A DNA stretch of 32,126 bases from Candidatus Cloacimonadota bacterium (GTDB taxonomy: Bacteria; Cloacimonadota; Cloacimonadia; Cloacimonadales; Cloacimonadaceae). Within the stretch, counting starts at the first letter, position 1, and each line of letters starts with the position of its first letter. Position numbers and translations under genes: made by a program. The DNA is taken from assembly GCA_029565595.1 (NCBI GenBank), contig JAKQNV010000175.1:1-32126 (forward strand), in the 5' to 3' direction. The notes beneath the pieces were generated by a model that was given only the letters and a program-made list of their open reading frames with translations, was not told the DNA's origin and did no database searches. Shown piece after piece: positions 8,926 to 16,267 of the stretch.

Positions 8926-10437
8926 ATGAAGACCCTATTCCTTTTGATCATGGCGGCCCTTGTCGCCAGCCTGGGTGCATTGACCAGCGAGGGCGTGTCG
9001 TCCACTGTGTCTTTCGACACCGTCGATCCCAGTTTGTCCCTGACCCAGCCAGTGGGCGGCGAGACCTTTTACATCGGCTACGAAGGAGAGATCCTCTGGC
9101 TGGCCAGCGACTCGCATTTGCCCGCTAGCCCGCAAGGCTGCATCGATCTCTGGGCGAGTTACGATGGCGGCGGCAGCTTCGCAGCGATCGCTTCGGACAT
9201 TGCCAACAGCGGCAGCTACGCCTGGTCAATCCCGGAAAATCCCACCACGCAGGGCAGGGTTAAGATAGAAGTGACGGATACCTTCGGCAACAGCGCCAAT
9301 ACCATGTCTTCGGCAAATTTCACCATCCAATACACGCCGCCCCCCGAGGTGAGCAACGTTACCGTGGCCCAGCGGACGGACGGGAGCAAGATCATCGATA
9401 TTTACTATGACCTGGCCGATGCCAACAACGATCCCTGCGAGGTCAGCGTCGCCGTTTCGGACGATAACGGCGCGAGTTTCGCCATCACCCCCACCTCCAC
9501 ACTGCTGAGCGGCGACATCGGCCCGGACATCATGCCGGGAACGGGAAAACACATCGTCTGGCAGGCCGGCAGCGAAGAGGAGGATTACGACGGTGACCAA
9601 TACATAGTGAAAGTGACTGCTGACGACGGGACCAATCCCCCCGCTCCGGGTGAATTGCTCTACGTGGCGGGAGGCTCGTTCAATAACGGATACGGTATAG
9701 TCGAACTGAGCGATTTCTACTTGGGCAAATACGAAGTGACCCAGGCGCAATACGCTGAAATCATGGGCGAGAATCCTTCCTCCGGATACGGCGTGGGGGA
9801 CGATTACCCCGCATATTCCTTATCCTGGTACGACGCCATCGAATACTGCAACCGCCGGAGCATCGCGGAGGGATTGACGCCCTGCTACTCTTATTCCTCC
9901 TACGGCTATGATCCGGACGACTGGCCCTCGGGATGGAAAAGCAGCGACTCGAACCATACCAACGTCCATTGCGACTGGCCGTCCGAAGGATACCGCCTGC
10001 CCACCGAATCTGAATGGTGGTTCGCCGCCCGGGGCGGCAATGACTACCAGGGATACCAGTACAGCGGCTCGAACACTCTTTCCGAAGTTGGCTGGTACCA
10101 GGATAATTCCGGATACCTGACCCACGGGAAAGGCGGCCTCCAGAGCAATGAACTGGGGACCTATGACATGAGCGGCAACGTGTATGAATTGGTTTGGGAT
10201 ATTTCCGGAGGAACCCCGCCCACCGGAAACAACCCCCACGGCCCAACGTCAGGCACTTACAGGGTCAGGCGCGGCGGCGGATTTACCAGTTATGCATATC
10301 AATGCACGACTTATGCCCGGTTCGCCGTTACACCGACGACAACCGACGGCGCCATCGGCTTCCGCATCTGCAGGATCACAAATGAAAGCAAGGGCGCCAT
10401 ACCATTGAACAAGTCAAAGGAAGAAAACAGGCTATAG
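8926..10437 (+). CDS. Secreted protein with FGE/SUMF1 (formylglycine-generating-enzyme fold) domain
   Basis: This 503-residue protein has a signal peptide (MKTLFLLIMAALVASLGA), and GGGAGG is placed 6 bases before the ATG. Residues about 25-230 form two beta-sandwich-like modules (LTQPVGGETFYIGYEGEILW; later EVSNVTVAQRTDGSKIIDIY). Residues about 245-490 are an FGE-sulfatase/SUMF1 domain: FYLGKYEVTQAQYAEIMG, then YRLPTESEWWFAARGG, NELGTYDMSGNVYELVWD, RRGGGFTSYAYQCTTYARF and IGFRICR. These are hallmark blocks of the family. The paired active-site cysteines of true FGE are not in the expected spacing; one cysteine lies five residues before the conserved Arg. A binding or structural role, as in many bacterial SUMF1-like proteins, is therefore more likely than sulfatase activation. 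The gene stands alone between two AT-rich gaps, which suggests a separately acquired unit. Confidence 0.85.
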   Translation: MKTLFLLIMAALVASLGALTSEGVSSTVSFDTVDPSLSLTQPVGGETFYIGYEGEILWLASDSHLPASPQGCIDLWASYDGGGSFAAIASDIANSGSYAWSIPENPTTQGRVKIEVTDTFGNSANTMSSANFTIQYTPPPEVSNVTVAQRTDGSKIIDIYYDLADANNDPCEVSVAVSDDNGASFAITPTSTLLSGDIGPDIMPGTGKHIVWQAGSEEEDYDGDQYIVKVTADDGTNPPAPGELLYVAGGSFNNGYGIVELSDFYLGKYEVTQAQYAEIMGENPSSGYGVGDDYPAYSLSWYDAIEYCNRRSIAEGLTPCYSYSSYGYDPDDWPSGWKSSDSNHTNVHCDWPSEGYRLPTESEWWFAARGGNDYQGYQYSGSNTLSEVGWYQDNSGYLTHGKGGLQSNELGTYDMSGNVYELVWDISGGTPPTGNNPHGPTSGTYRVRRGGGFTSYAYQCTTYARFAVTPTTTDGAIGFRICRITNESKGAIPLNKSKEENRL

Positions 10438-11063
10438 TTTTGCGAGAATAACGGGAAAAACTGATCTGACGTACTCTACAGCCCCTGAGTAAGGATGCTT
10501 TAGAATTTGCCAGGGACGGAAGCGGCTGAGACGGTCAGATTGTCTGGGAACATAACCCAATGTAACGGCAGTCAATGTATCTTCACCTACCATATCTATA
10601 TGCAGAATGCCACTACCAGGGAAATAATGTAAAGAAAAATCTATAGCTATATTTCACGAACTCCCCGCACCACTTCTACTGGGGAATGGAAAGCGCTGCC
10701 ATGTCTCTTAGAAAGGGCAGCGAAGTCCCGCCAATGCTGTGAATCCAGGTTTCCTCCAAATCAAATCGCCCATGTTTTTGGCACATATGCCTCTGGTAAA
10801 CTTCCCGCATACTTCCCGTAGGATGGACGGGATGTATACGGTTAGTCTACATGCGGTGTGTTGGTTAAGAGAAAGGGCCGAATCAGCTCCGTTTTATGGT
10901 CAAGCGACTACGAGGATAGACTAGGAAAATTAGACTTTGCAGTTTCAAGTGAGGGCACTGTTAATATTACGCAAGTCTGCGTTACGCATAAAAGCGTAAT
11001 CGCTAACCTGGACCTCGTTCAGATCCCTCTAATATAGAAATCTCCGAGGATCATAGTGTCTAG
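10438..11063. other. AT-rich gap with possible decayed coding remnants
   Basis: No intact gene is supported. Short protein-like stretches appear in different frames: DGQIVWEHNP near 10530, SPHHFYWGMESAAMSLRKG near 10665, NQIAHVFGTYASGKLPAYF near 10757, and a 63-codon open frame from 10846 to the TAG at 11035 ending ANLDLVQIPLI, which has no ATG. Their order on one strand, with stops and frame shifts between, is what a decayed secreted-protein gene would look like, but chance is not excluded. A stem-loop with two competing 5' arms lies at 10967-11003. The region separates the convergent FGE-like and ABC-F genes. Confidence 0.35.
10967..11003. terminator. Stem-loop(s) between convergent genes, possible terminator
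   Basis: GCG-TTACGC, loop ATAAAA, GCGTAA-T-CGC (10979-11003) forms a nine-pair stem with one bulged T. An alternative upstream arm ATTACGC (10967-10973) could pair with the same GCGTAAT. No U-tract follows on the plus strand, so an intrinsic terminator function is unproven. The location, between the 3' ends of two convergent genes, fits a transcription-end role. Confidence 0.3.
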
Positions 11064-12851
11064 CTACAGTGCGCAGCCGGAGTCTTTGTCACTCAGTTCG
11101 AGCCAGCGTTGCAGTTTGCTTTGGTGGAGGGCGTTCAGTTCGTCGAGTTTTTGGCTGATGCTGGCGTAGTCGGTGTGGGAAAGTTCCGCGGAAGGTGAGT
11201 TCAGGGAATCTTCGAGTTCGGAGAGTTCGGCCTCGATGGCATCGATCTCTCGGGAGAGGAACTCGAATTCGCGGCGTTCGTTGTAGGTCAGGCCTTTGAT
11301 TTGGCGTTTAACGCGGGGAGCCAGCGGTTGTCGGCCTTTTTCCTCCGCCTCTTCCTTCCAGAATTTTTTGACCAACAGGTAATCCGAGTAATTGCCTGGA
11401 AACTTGCGGATCGACTCACCTTCGAAGACGAACAGGTAATCCACGCAGCGATCGAGGAAAAAGCGATCGTGGGAAACGACGAGCAGGCAGCCCTGAAACG
11501 CGTCCAGATAGTCTTCCAGGATCTCCAGGGTGCGGATGTCGAGGTCGTTGGTAGGTTCGTCGAGGATGATGAAATTGGCACCGAACATCAGGGATTTGAG
11601 CAGGTAAAGGCGTTTCAACTCGCCGCCGGAGAGGGAGGAGAGTTTTTGCTGCTGCATTTTGCCGTCGAAGAGGAAGCGTTTGAGCATCTCGGTGGCGGTG
11701 ATCTTACTGCCGTCGCGGACGCGGATCACTTCGGCGTATTGGGCGATGTAGCCGTAAACGCTGAGGGCGGGATCGAAACTCTCGTCCTCCTGTTTGTAAT
11801 AGGAAAAATGGGTGTTCACGCCAATCTTGACACTGCCGAGGTCGGGCTCGACCTCTCCGGTGATGATCCGCAGCAGGGTGGTCTTGCCGCAACCGTTGGG
11901 GCCAAGGATCCCGATCCGTTCAAGAGGTTGAAAGATATGGTCAATGTCGCGGAACAGCTCACGATCGCCATAACTTTTACTGAGCCTGTGGAGTTCGAGG
12001 ATGGTTTTGCCGAGGCGGTCGGTCTGGAAGGAAATGTCAAGTTCGGCATTGGAGATGAGGTAGGATTTGGAGATGAGTTCGCGCACGCGGTCCACGTGGT
12101 TTTTGGGCTTGGTGGCCCGGGCTTTGGCGCCCCGGTGCAGCCAGTCGAGTTCCTTTTTGAGTTGGGCCTGGCGGCGGGTTTCCTTGCGCTGGATGTCGGT
12201 GGCGCGGATGATCTTGCCTTGGACGAAAGCGGAATAGTTGCCCTCGTAAAGGTGGCAGCGGCCGCGTTCGATCTCCAGGACGCGGTTGCAAACGGCATCG
12301 AGGAAATAGCGGTCGTGGGTGACGAAGATGAAGGTTTTGGAGGATTCAGCCAGATAATCCTGCAGCCACTCGATGGCATCGAGATCAAGATGGTTGGTGG
12401 GTTCGTCGAGGATGAGCAGATCCGGGTCGGCGACCAGGACCTTGGCCAGATCAGCCTTGCGGCGCTGTCCTCCGGATAATAGCCCCAGGGGCTTGTCAAA
12501 ATCCGTGAGGCCAAGGACGGTCAGGATCGCCTTGTAGCGGTGTTCTTCGTCGCTTTCGGGAGCGAAAGGCTCCGGAGGGAGGATATATTCCAGGACGCCT
12601 TGATCGGGCTCCGAAGGCGCTTCCTGAGCGAGATAGCCGACTTTGAGGTTTTTACGGAACGTGAGCGTTCCGGCGCTGGGTTCCGTAACACCGGAAACTA
12701 CGCGCAACAGGGTGGTCTTGCCGCAGCCGTTGATGCCCACCACGCCGATCTTGTCGCCCGCATGGACACCGAGGCTGAGCTCATCAAAAATGACTTTTGC
12801 GCCGATCTGTTTGGCGACGCCGTCGAGGGTGAGCAGGACTTCAGAAGGCAT
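11064..12851 (-). CDS. ABC-F family ATPase (Uup-like), duplicated ATP-binding cassettes
   Basis: ABC-F proteins are soluble ATPases without membrane domains that act on ribosomes during translation. I set the start at the ATG at 12851 (MPSEVLLTLDGVAKQIG), giving 595 residues; the longer ORF would run upstream toward the tRNA gene. Both cassettes are complete: Walker A GINGCGKTT near residue 39 with signature LSGGQRRKADLAK, and Walker A GPNGCGKTT in the second half with signature LSGGELKRLYLLK. Each has a DEPTNHLD- or DEPTNDLD-type Walker B. The inter-domain linker (ARATKPKNHVDRVREL) and a C-terminal coiled-coil tail (FEFLSREIDAIEAELSELE) point to the Uup subgroup. The leader just upstream of the ATG is pyrimidine-only over about 35 bases and has no Shine-Dalgarno sequence. 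It lies downstream of tRNA-Arg. Confidence 0.93.
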   Translation of the reverse strand: MPSEVLLTLDGVAKQIGAKVIFDELSLGVHAGDKIGVVGINGCGKTTLLRVVSGVTEPSAGTLTFRKNLKVGYLAQEAPSEPDQGVLEYILPPEPFAPESDEEHRYKAILTVLGLTDFDKPLGLLSGGQRRKADLAKVLVADPDLLILDEPTNHLDLDAIEWLQDYLAESSKTFIFVTHDRYFLDAVCNRVLEIERGRCHLYEGNYSAFVQGKIIRATDIQRKETRRQAQLKKELDWLHRGAKARATKPKNHVDRVRELISKSYLISNAELDISFQTDRLGKTILELHRLSKSYGDRELFRDIDHIFQPLERIGILGPNGCGKTTLLRIITGEVEPDLGSVKIGVNTHFSYYKQEDESFDPALSVYGYIAQYAEVIRVRDGSKITATEMLKRFLFDGKMQQQKLSSLSGGELKRLYLLKSLMFGANFIILDEPTNDLDIRTLEILEDYLDAFQGCLLVVSHDRFFLDRCVDYLFVFEGESIRKFPGNYSDYLLVKKFWKEEAEEKGRQPLAPRVKRQIKGLTYNERREFEFLSREIDAIEAELSELEDSLNSPSAELSHTDYASISQKLDELNALHQSKLQRWLELSDKDSGCAL

Positions 12852-12858
12852 CGGTAAA

Positions 12859-12895
12859 GGGAAAAAGGGTAAAGGGGGAAAAGAGGGAAAGAGGG
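12859..12895 (+). repeat. Polypurine G-quadruplex-type tract in ABC-F leader
   Basis: The plus strand reads GGG-AAAAA-GGG-TAAA-GGGGG-AAAAGA-GGG-AAAGA-GGG, five runs of at least three G with loops of four to six bases. This meets the usual G-quadruplex sequence rule. It lies between the tRNA and the ABC-F start codon, so the transcript of the downstream gene carries the complementary C-rich strand. A similar tract occurs at 29569-29594. Confidence 0.6.
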
Positions 12896-12901
12896 CTGAG
12901 A

Positions 12902-12978
12902 TGGCGTCCCTGAGGCGATTCGAACGCCTGACCTTCACCTTCGGAGGGTGCCACTCTATCCAGCTGAGCTACAGGGAC
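12902..12978 (-). tRNA. tRNA-Arg (anticodon CCG)
   Basis: The minus strand folds as a standard cloverleaf. The seven-pair acceptor stem is GTCCCTG/CAGGGAC, with D-arm GCTC/GAGT, anticodon loop CTCCGAA (anticodon CCG, reading CGG), variable loop AGGTC, and T-arm AGGCG-TTCGAAT-CGCCT. The top pair of the anticodon stem is a G-A mismatch. Discriminator G is followed by a genomically encoded CCA (12902-12904). It lies between thyX and the ABC-F gene in the same orientation. Confidence 0.95.
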
Positions 12979-13019
12979 GCATGATACGGAAAGCATCGAT
13001 TTCCCAGGCGGGGATTCTG

Positions 13020-14441
13020 TCAATCCTTTTGGCCGCCAAAGACATCCGCCAAGCTAGGTAACTCACTTTTACCGCAAAGGAAAGCGGAGGCGTGGGGAGC
13101 AAAACAACTCACGGCGCGCTCCAATTCGTGGGCAAGGACATTTATCTCCCACTGGGCGTGCTCGTCGGCGCGCAGCCTGATAAAATGGTAGATTTCGCGA
13201 AGGTTCATTTTGGCGAGGACCTTGACCTTGCTGGCGTTGAGGCGGAGATAGGGAGATAGATCCGGCGCGATCTTCCTGAGCCGGGAGCCCAGTTCTTCGA
13301 CACGATCGGCCAGCGCATCCCAATGCTCAAGGCGATCGACATCCTGTATCGCCCCGGGCAGGACATATTGCCCGGAAGCCGCTTGCTGCTTGATGAAAGT
13401 CCCCATGCGGTGGCGTTTGAGCTGGGCCCAGCAGCTTTCGCTCAGACGCAGTTCGAAAGTAAAATCGATCAATTCGAAGGCGCGAGGCATTTTGTCCCAG
13501 ACCTGGATGCCGGCGAAAAACTGCTTCCAGAGGTCGCGTTTATCTGAGTCTGACAAATTGCCGACTTTCTTCCGGCACTTGGAAAAATCGGCGGCGGTCT
13601 GCTCGTAAAGCAATGCGGCGAGAATCATGTCGTCGGGTTGTGAGGGCGCTGAGACAATCCGCACGGTTTCGTCCGGTTTGAAGCCGTCGTTACCAGGGTA
13701 CAAACCTTTTGTACTGAAAGTCCCTTTGAACTCGCCAGCTTCGGTGTAGCGCACCAGGGAGGGGCAGATCTTTTCCACGGAACTTAGCAGCAAGGACCGC
13801 AATTGGTCCGCTTCGTAATAAGGGCTGGAAGCGAGGCGGCGCAGAAGGTTTTCCAAACTGCGCGCGTTGAGCGTCATCCCCAACTGGGTTTTCGTGGCCA
13901 GGGGCAGGATATAGCGTGCGTCTTCTTTGGCCAGGCATTCGCGGTCTCGGATCTTCATATCCGGATATTCGGCAGCGTAGCGCTTGGCCAGAGCCTCGAA
14001 AGAGGCTTTGTATTCGGCAAAAAGGGCATCCAGGACTTGTATGTACTCACCTTTCAATTTGCCGTGCAGGGGAGCGTCCAATTCGGCGGGGACTACGTAA
14101 TCCTTGGTAAAAGTAACGTAGCGCTGGGATTTTTCCGTGAATGAGGCCAGGCGCAGGGTTTCCAGCGTTTCGGTGAGATAACGGGAGATCCCGAGGACAT
14201 CAAAATTGAAGACAGCGTGTTCGGCGACCGAGGCGTGGCCGAGCTTAAAAATTATCTTTTGGTTCGATTGCCGGGATTTGGCCAGTTCTTGCAGGGCCTC
14301 CGCACGCAGCTGGGTGACGGATTTTTCGCTGCGGCTGATCCGGGCGTAGGCGGCGGAGATCACTTCCGGCGTGGCAGCGGGATTATTCAGTTTCTCGATC
14401 AGCGAGCTGTCGATGTTGTATCCGGCAAGTTTGACCTGCAT
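13020..14441 (-). CDS. thyX: FAD-dependent thymidylate synthase family protein, tandem ThyX domains
   Basis: ThyX makes dTMP from dUMP using FAD, NADPH and methylenetetrahydrofolate. This protein has 473 residues, about twice a normal ThyX subunit, and appears to carry two ThyX-like repeats. The first has GHASVAEH at 68-75 and EKSQRYV at 103-109, but the usual RHR is replaced (ETLETLRLASF). The second has QLKRHRMGTF with KRHR at 342-345, but the following Ser/Gln block is diverged (KQQAASGQYV). Each half thus carries part of the ThyX signature, so the nucleotide and flavin sites may be built from both. Double-length ThyX proteins exist in some lineages, from memory. It follows deoC by 13 bases, an understandable pairing of deoxynucleotide functions. 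Activity as thymidylate synthase is likely but not certain. Confidence 0.8.
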   Translation of the reverse strand: MQVKLAGYNIDSSLIEKLNNPAATPEVISAAYARISRSEKSVTQLRAEALQELAKSRQSNQKIIFKLGHASVAEHAVFNFDVLGISRYLTETLETLRLASFTEKSQRYVTFTKDYVVPAELDAPLHGKLKGEYIQVLDALFAEYKASFEALAKRYAAEYPDMKIRDRECLAKEDARYILPLATKTQLGMTLNARSLENLLRRLASSPYYEADQLRSLLLSSVEKICPSLVRYTEAGEFKGTFSTKGLYPGNDGFKPDETVRIVSAPSQPDDMILAALLYEQTAADFSKCRKKVGNLSDSDKRDLWKQFFAGIQVWDKMPRAFELIDFTFELRLSESCWAQLKRHRMGTFIKQQAASGQYVLPGAIQDVDRLEHWDALADRVEELGSRLRKIAPDLSPYLRLNASKVKVLAKMNLREIYHFIRLRADEHAQWEINVLAHELERAVSCFAPHASAFLCGKSELPSLADVFGGQKD

Positions 14442-14454
14442 TAAATCGAACCTT

Positions 14455-15228
14455 TCAAAGCAATGCTTTGACGTTGCTGGCGCCGATCCGGTTTGCCCCG
14501 GCAGCGACCAAGGCCAGGGCCTGTTCGCGGGTCTTGATCCCGCCTGAGGCTTTCACGCCGATCTTGGGACCGACCGTCTCGCGCAGCAGACGAACGTTTT
14601 CCTCGGTGGCGCCGGCTGTTCCGTAGCCGGTCGAGGTCTTGACGAATTCGGCTCCGGCTTTCTTGGCGTAGAGCGCGCAGGCGATGATCTCTTCCGGGCT
14701 GAGGAAGCAGGTCTCAAGGATGACCTTGAGCAGGACGCCGTTGGAGCGGCACAGCTCAGCAATGGTGCGGATCAGTTCGTAGGAATGGAGGATGTGGCCG
14801 CTCTTGACGGCACTGAGATTCTGGACCATGTCCAGTTCCTCGATCCCTGTGTTGATGACGGCCAGGGCTTCGGCCGCCACAGCGTATTTGTATCCGGCGC
14901 CAAGGGGAAAATTGATCACCGTGCAGGATTTGACCGATGAGGAAAGACGCAATTGAAGGGGGTGGGAAAAATGGGAATTGACGCAAACCGAGGCGCATTT
15001 ATAATCGTTGGCGAGGTCGCAGAGTGCGTTGATCTCGCTCTGGGTGGCGTCGGCGCGCAGCAACGTGGCGTCGATGATCGAGGCCAAGGGAGCCTGAGGA
15101 TCATAGATCTGGTCTGGCTTTTCGGCGCGGCAGACCGCGCAGCCGAGGCAGACGACGTGTCCGCCGCCGCACTTGCAGGGCTGGTTATCGCCGAACAGGT
15201 GTCGGGCGATGCTTTCTATCCGGTTCAT
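14455..15228 (-). CDS. deoC: Deoxyribose-phosphate aldolase with Cys-rich N-terminal segment
   Basis: DeoC cleaves 2-deoxyribose-5-phosphate to glyceraldehyde-3-phosphate and acetaldehyde. I choose the ATG at 15228 (MNRIESIARHLFG), which has GGAGG 6 bases upstream; the longer ORF lies inside rlmN. The protein has 257 residues. Family blocks are clear: IIDATLLRADAT, VCVNSHF, TVINFPLG, LLKVILET with the Schiff-base lysine K168, FVKTSTGYG with K197, and GVKASGGIKT. Residues 18-33 contain a compact set of ligands (C18, C20, H24, C27, C30, C33: CKCGGGHVVCLGCAVC) ahead of the TIM barrel, which is not part of the core aldolase and looks like a zinc or iron-sulfur binding segment. The start overlaps the 3' end of rlmN by 44 bases, so translation is likely coupled. 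Confidence 0.93.
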   Translation of the reverse strand: MNRIESIARHLFGDNQPCKCGGGHVVCLGCAVCRAEKPDQIYDPQAPLASIIDATLLRADATQSEINALCDLANDYKCASVCVNSHFSHPLQLRLSSSVKSCTVINFPLGAGYKYAVAAEALAVINTGIEELDMVQNLSAVKSGHILHSYELIRTIAELCRSNGVLLKVILETCFLSPEEIIACALYAKKAGAEFVKTSTGYGTAGATEENVRLLRETVGPKIGVKASGGIKTREQALALVAAGANRIGASNVKALL

Positions 15229-16267
15229 GGTGAACCTCCGGTTTATTTTTAATATCATTGACCACGAGCTGCCCGCAGGCACCGCAGACGTCGCTGCCCC
15301 GGCTGCGCCGTAAAGTGACGGCCTGGGGCAGGGACTGGGCTTTTTGCATGAAAGCCTCAATCTCAGTGGGGCTGGGCGCCCGGTAGGATAAAAAGGGAAC
15401 GGAGTTATAGGGGATGAAGTTGATCTTGCAACTCAGGTCACCGCAAAACTTGCGCAGGGCCTTGAGATCCGCGTCGGACATGTTTACTCCGGGGATGAGG
15501 ATGTACTCCAAAGTGACACGGAAGCGGCTTTTCTGCAAGAAATAGAGCAGCGCGCTTTTCAGGTCTTGGAGCGGATATCTGGCATTGACCGGCATCAATT
15601 CGCTTCTAACCTCGTCTCTGGCGGAATTGAGCGACACGGCCAGTTTAGCTTTGACTCCGGAATCAGCGAATCTACGAATCCCCGGGACTATTCCGCAAGT
15701 GGAAATTGTTGTCCGGCGGGGGCTGAAAGCCAGAGTGGAGGCGTCCTGGATGAGCCTGACAGCATAGAGCACGTTGTCCAGATTGTCCAAAGGCTCACCC
15801 ATGCCCATGAATACAAGGTTGGTGATGGGCTTGTCCGATTCCGCTGCGGCGAGCAGTATTTGCTGGACTATCTCATGGACTTCCAGATTGCGGCGAAGTT
15901 TCATGCTTCCTGTTGCGCAGAACGAACATCCCCGGGAGCAGCCGACTTGGGACGAGACGCAGAGGGTAAGTTTTTTCGCCTCCGGCATGAGCACCAACTC
16001 GATCTGGGCTGAATCGGCCAGGGAAAGCCGGCACTTAACGCTGCCGTCTGCGGAAGACAATTTTTGCTTGATGGATGGCATCCCCAAGTCAAACCCGCCA
16101 GTCAGAAAATCCTTGAAATCAGCCGGCAGATCGCTCATTTGGCCGGGATCGAATACGTACCGGGAATAGATCCAATGGAGCAGCTGTTTGCAGCGGTAGG
16201 CGGGAAAATAAGCCGCAAGAAATTTGGCCAGTTCCTCCGGATGGACACCGTAAAGGCTGTTCAGCAT
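15185..16267 (-). CDS. rlmN: Dual-specificity 23S rRNA/tRNA adenine-C2 methyltransferase RlmN
   Basis: RlmN is a radical-SAM enzyme that methylates C2 of A2503 in 23S rRNA and A37 in some tRNAs. The 360-residue protein has the cluster motif CSRGCSFC at C110, C114 and C117. It also has the family blocks NLVFMGMGEPLDNLDNV, RRTTISTCGIVPGI, KLAVSLNSA and MPVN, and the C-terminal methyl-carrying cysteine region SDVCGACGQL. The C-terminus extends about 25 charged residues beyond this (KNKPEVHHEPDRKHRP), which is simply the overlap with deoC in another frame and is not conserved. The start overlaps the ricT stop (ATGCTGA). All catalytic elements are intact. Confidence 0.96.
   Translation of the reverse strand: MLNSLYGVHPEELAKFLAAYFPAYRCKQLLHWIYSRYVFDPGQMSDLPADFKDFLTGGFDLGMPSIKQKLSSADGSVKCRLSLADSAQIELVLMPEAKKLTLCVSSQVGCSRGCSFCATGSMKLRRNLEVHEIVQQILLAAAESDKPITNLVFMGMGEPLDNLDNVLYAVRLIQDASTLAFSPRRTTISTCGIVPGIRRFADSGVKAKLAVSLNSARDEVRSELMPVNARYPLQDLKSALLYFLQKSRFRVTLEYILIPGVNMSDADLKALRKFCGDLSCKINFIPYNSVPFLSYRAPSPTEIEAFMQKAQSLPQAVTLRRSRGSDVCGACGQLVVNDIKNKPEVHHEPDRKHRPTPVRR

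Noticed and set aside
10739-10924. 61-aa plus-strand ORF
   Set aside because: No ribosome binding site and no recognisable domain; neighbouring frames look equally protein-like, so it is treated as part of a possible decayed region.
11301-12479. 392-aa plus-strand ORF antisense to the ABC-F gene
   Set aside because: It lies wholly opposite a clear ABC-F coding sequence; its Gly/Val/Asp-rich low-information translation is typical of a shadow frame in GC-rich DNA.
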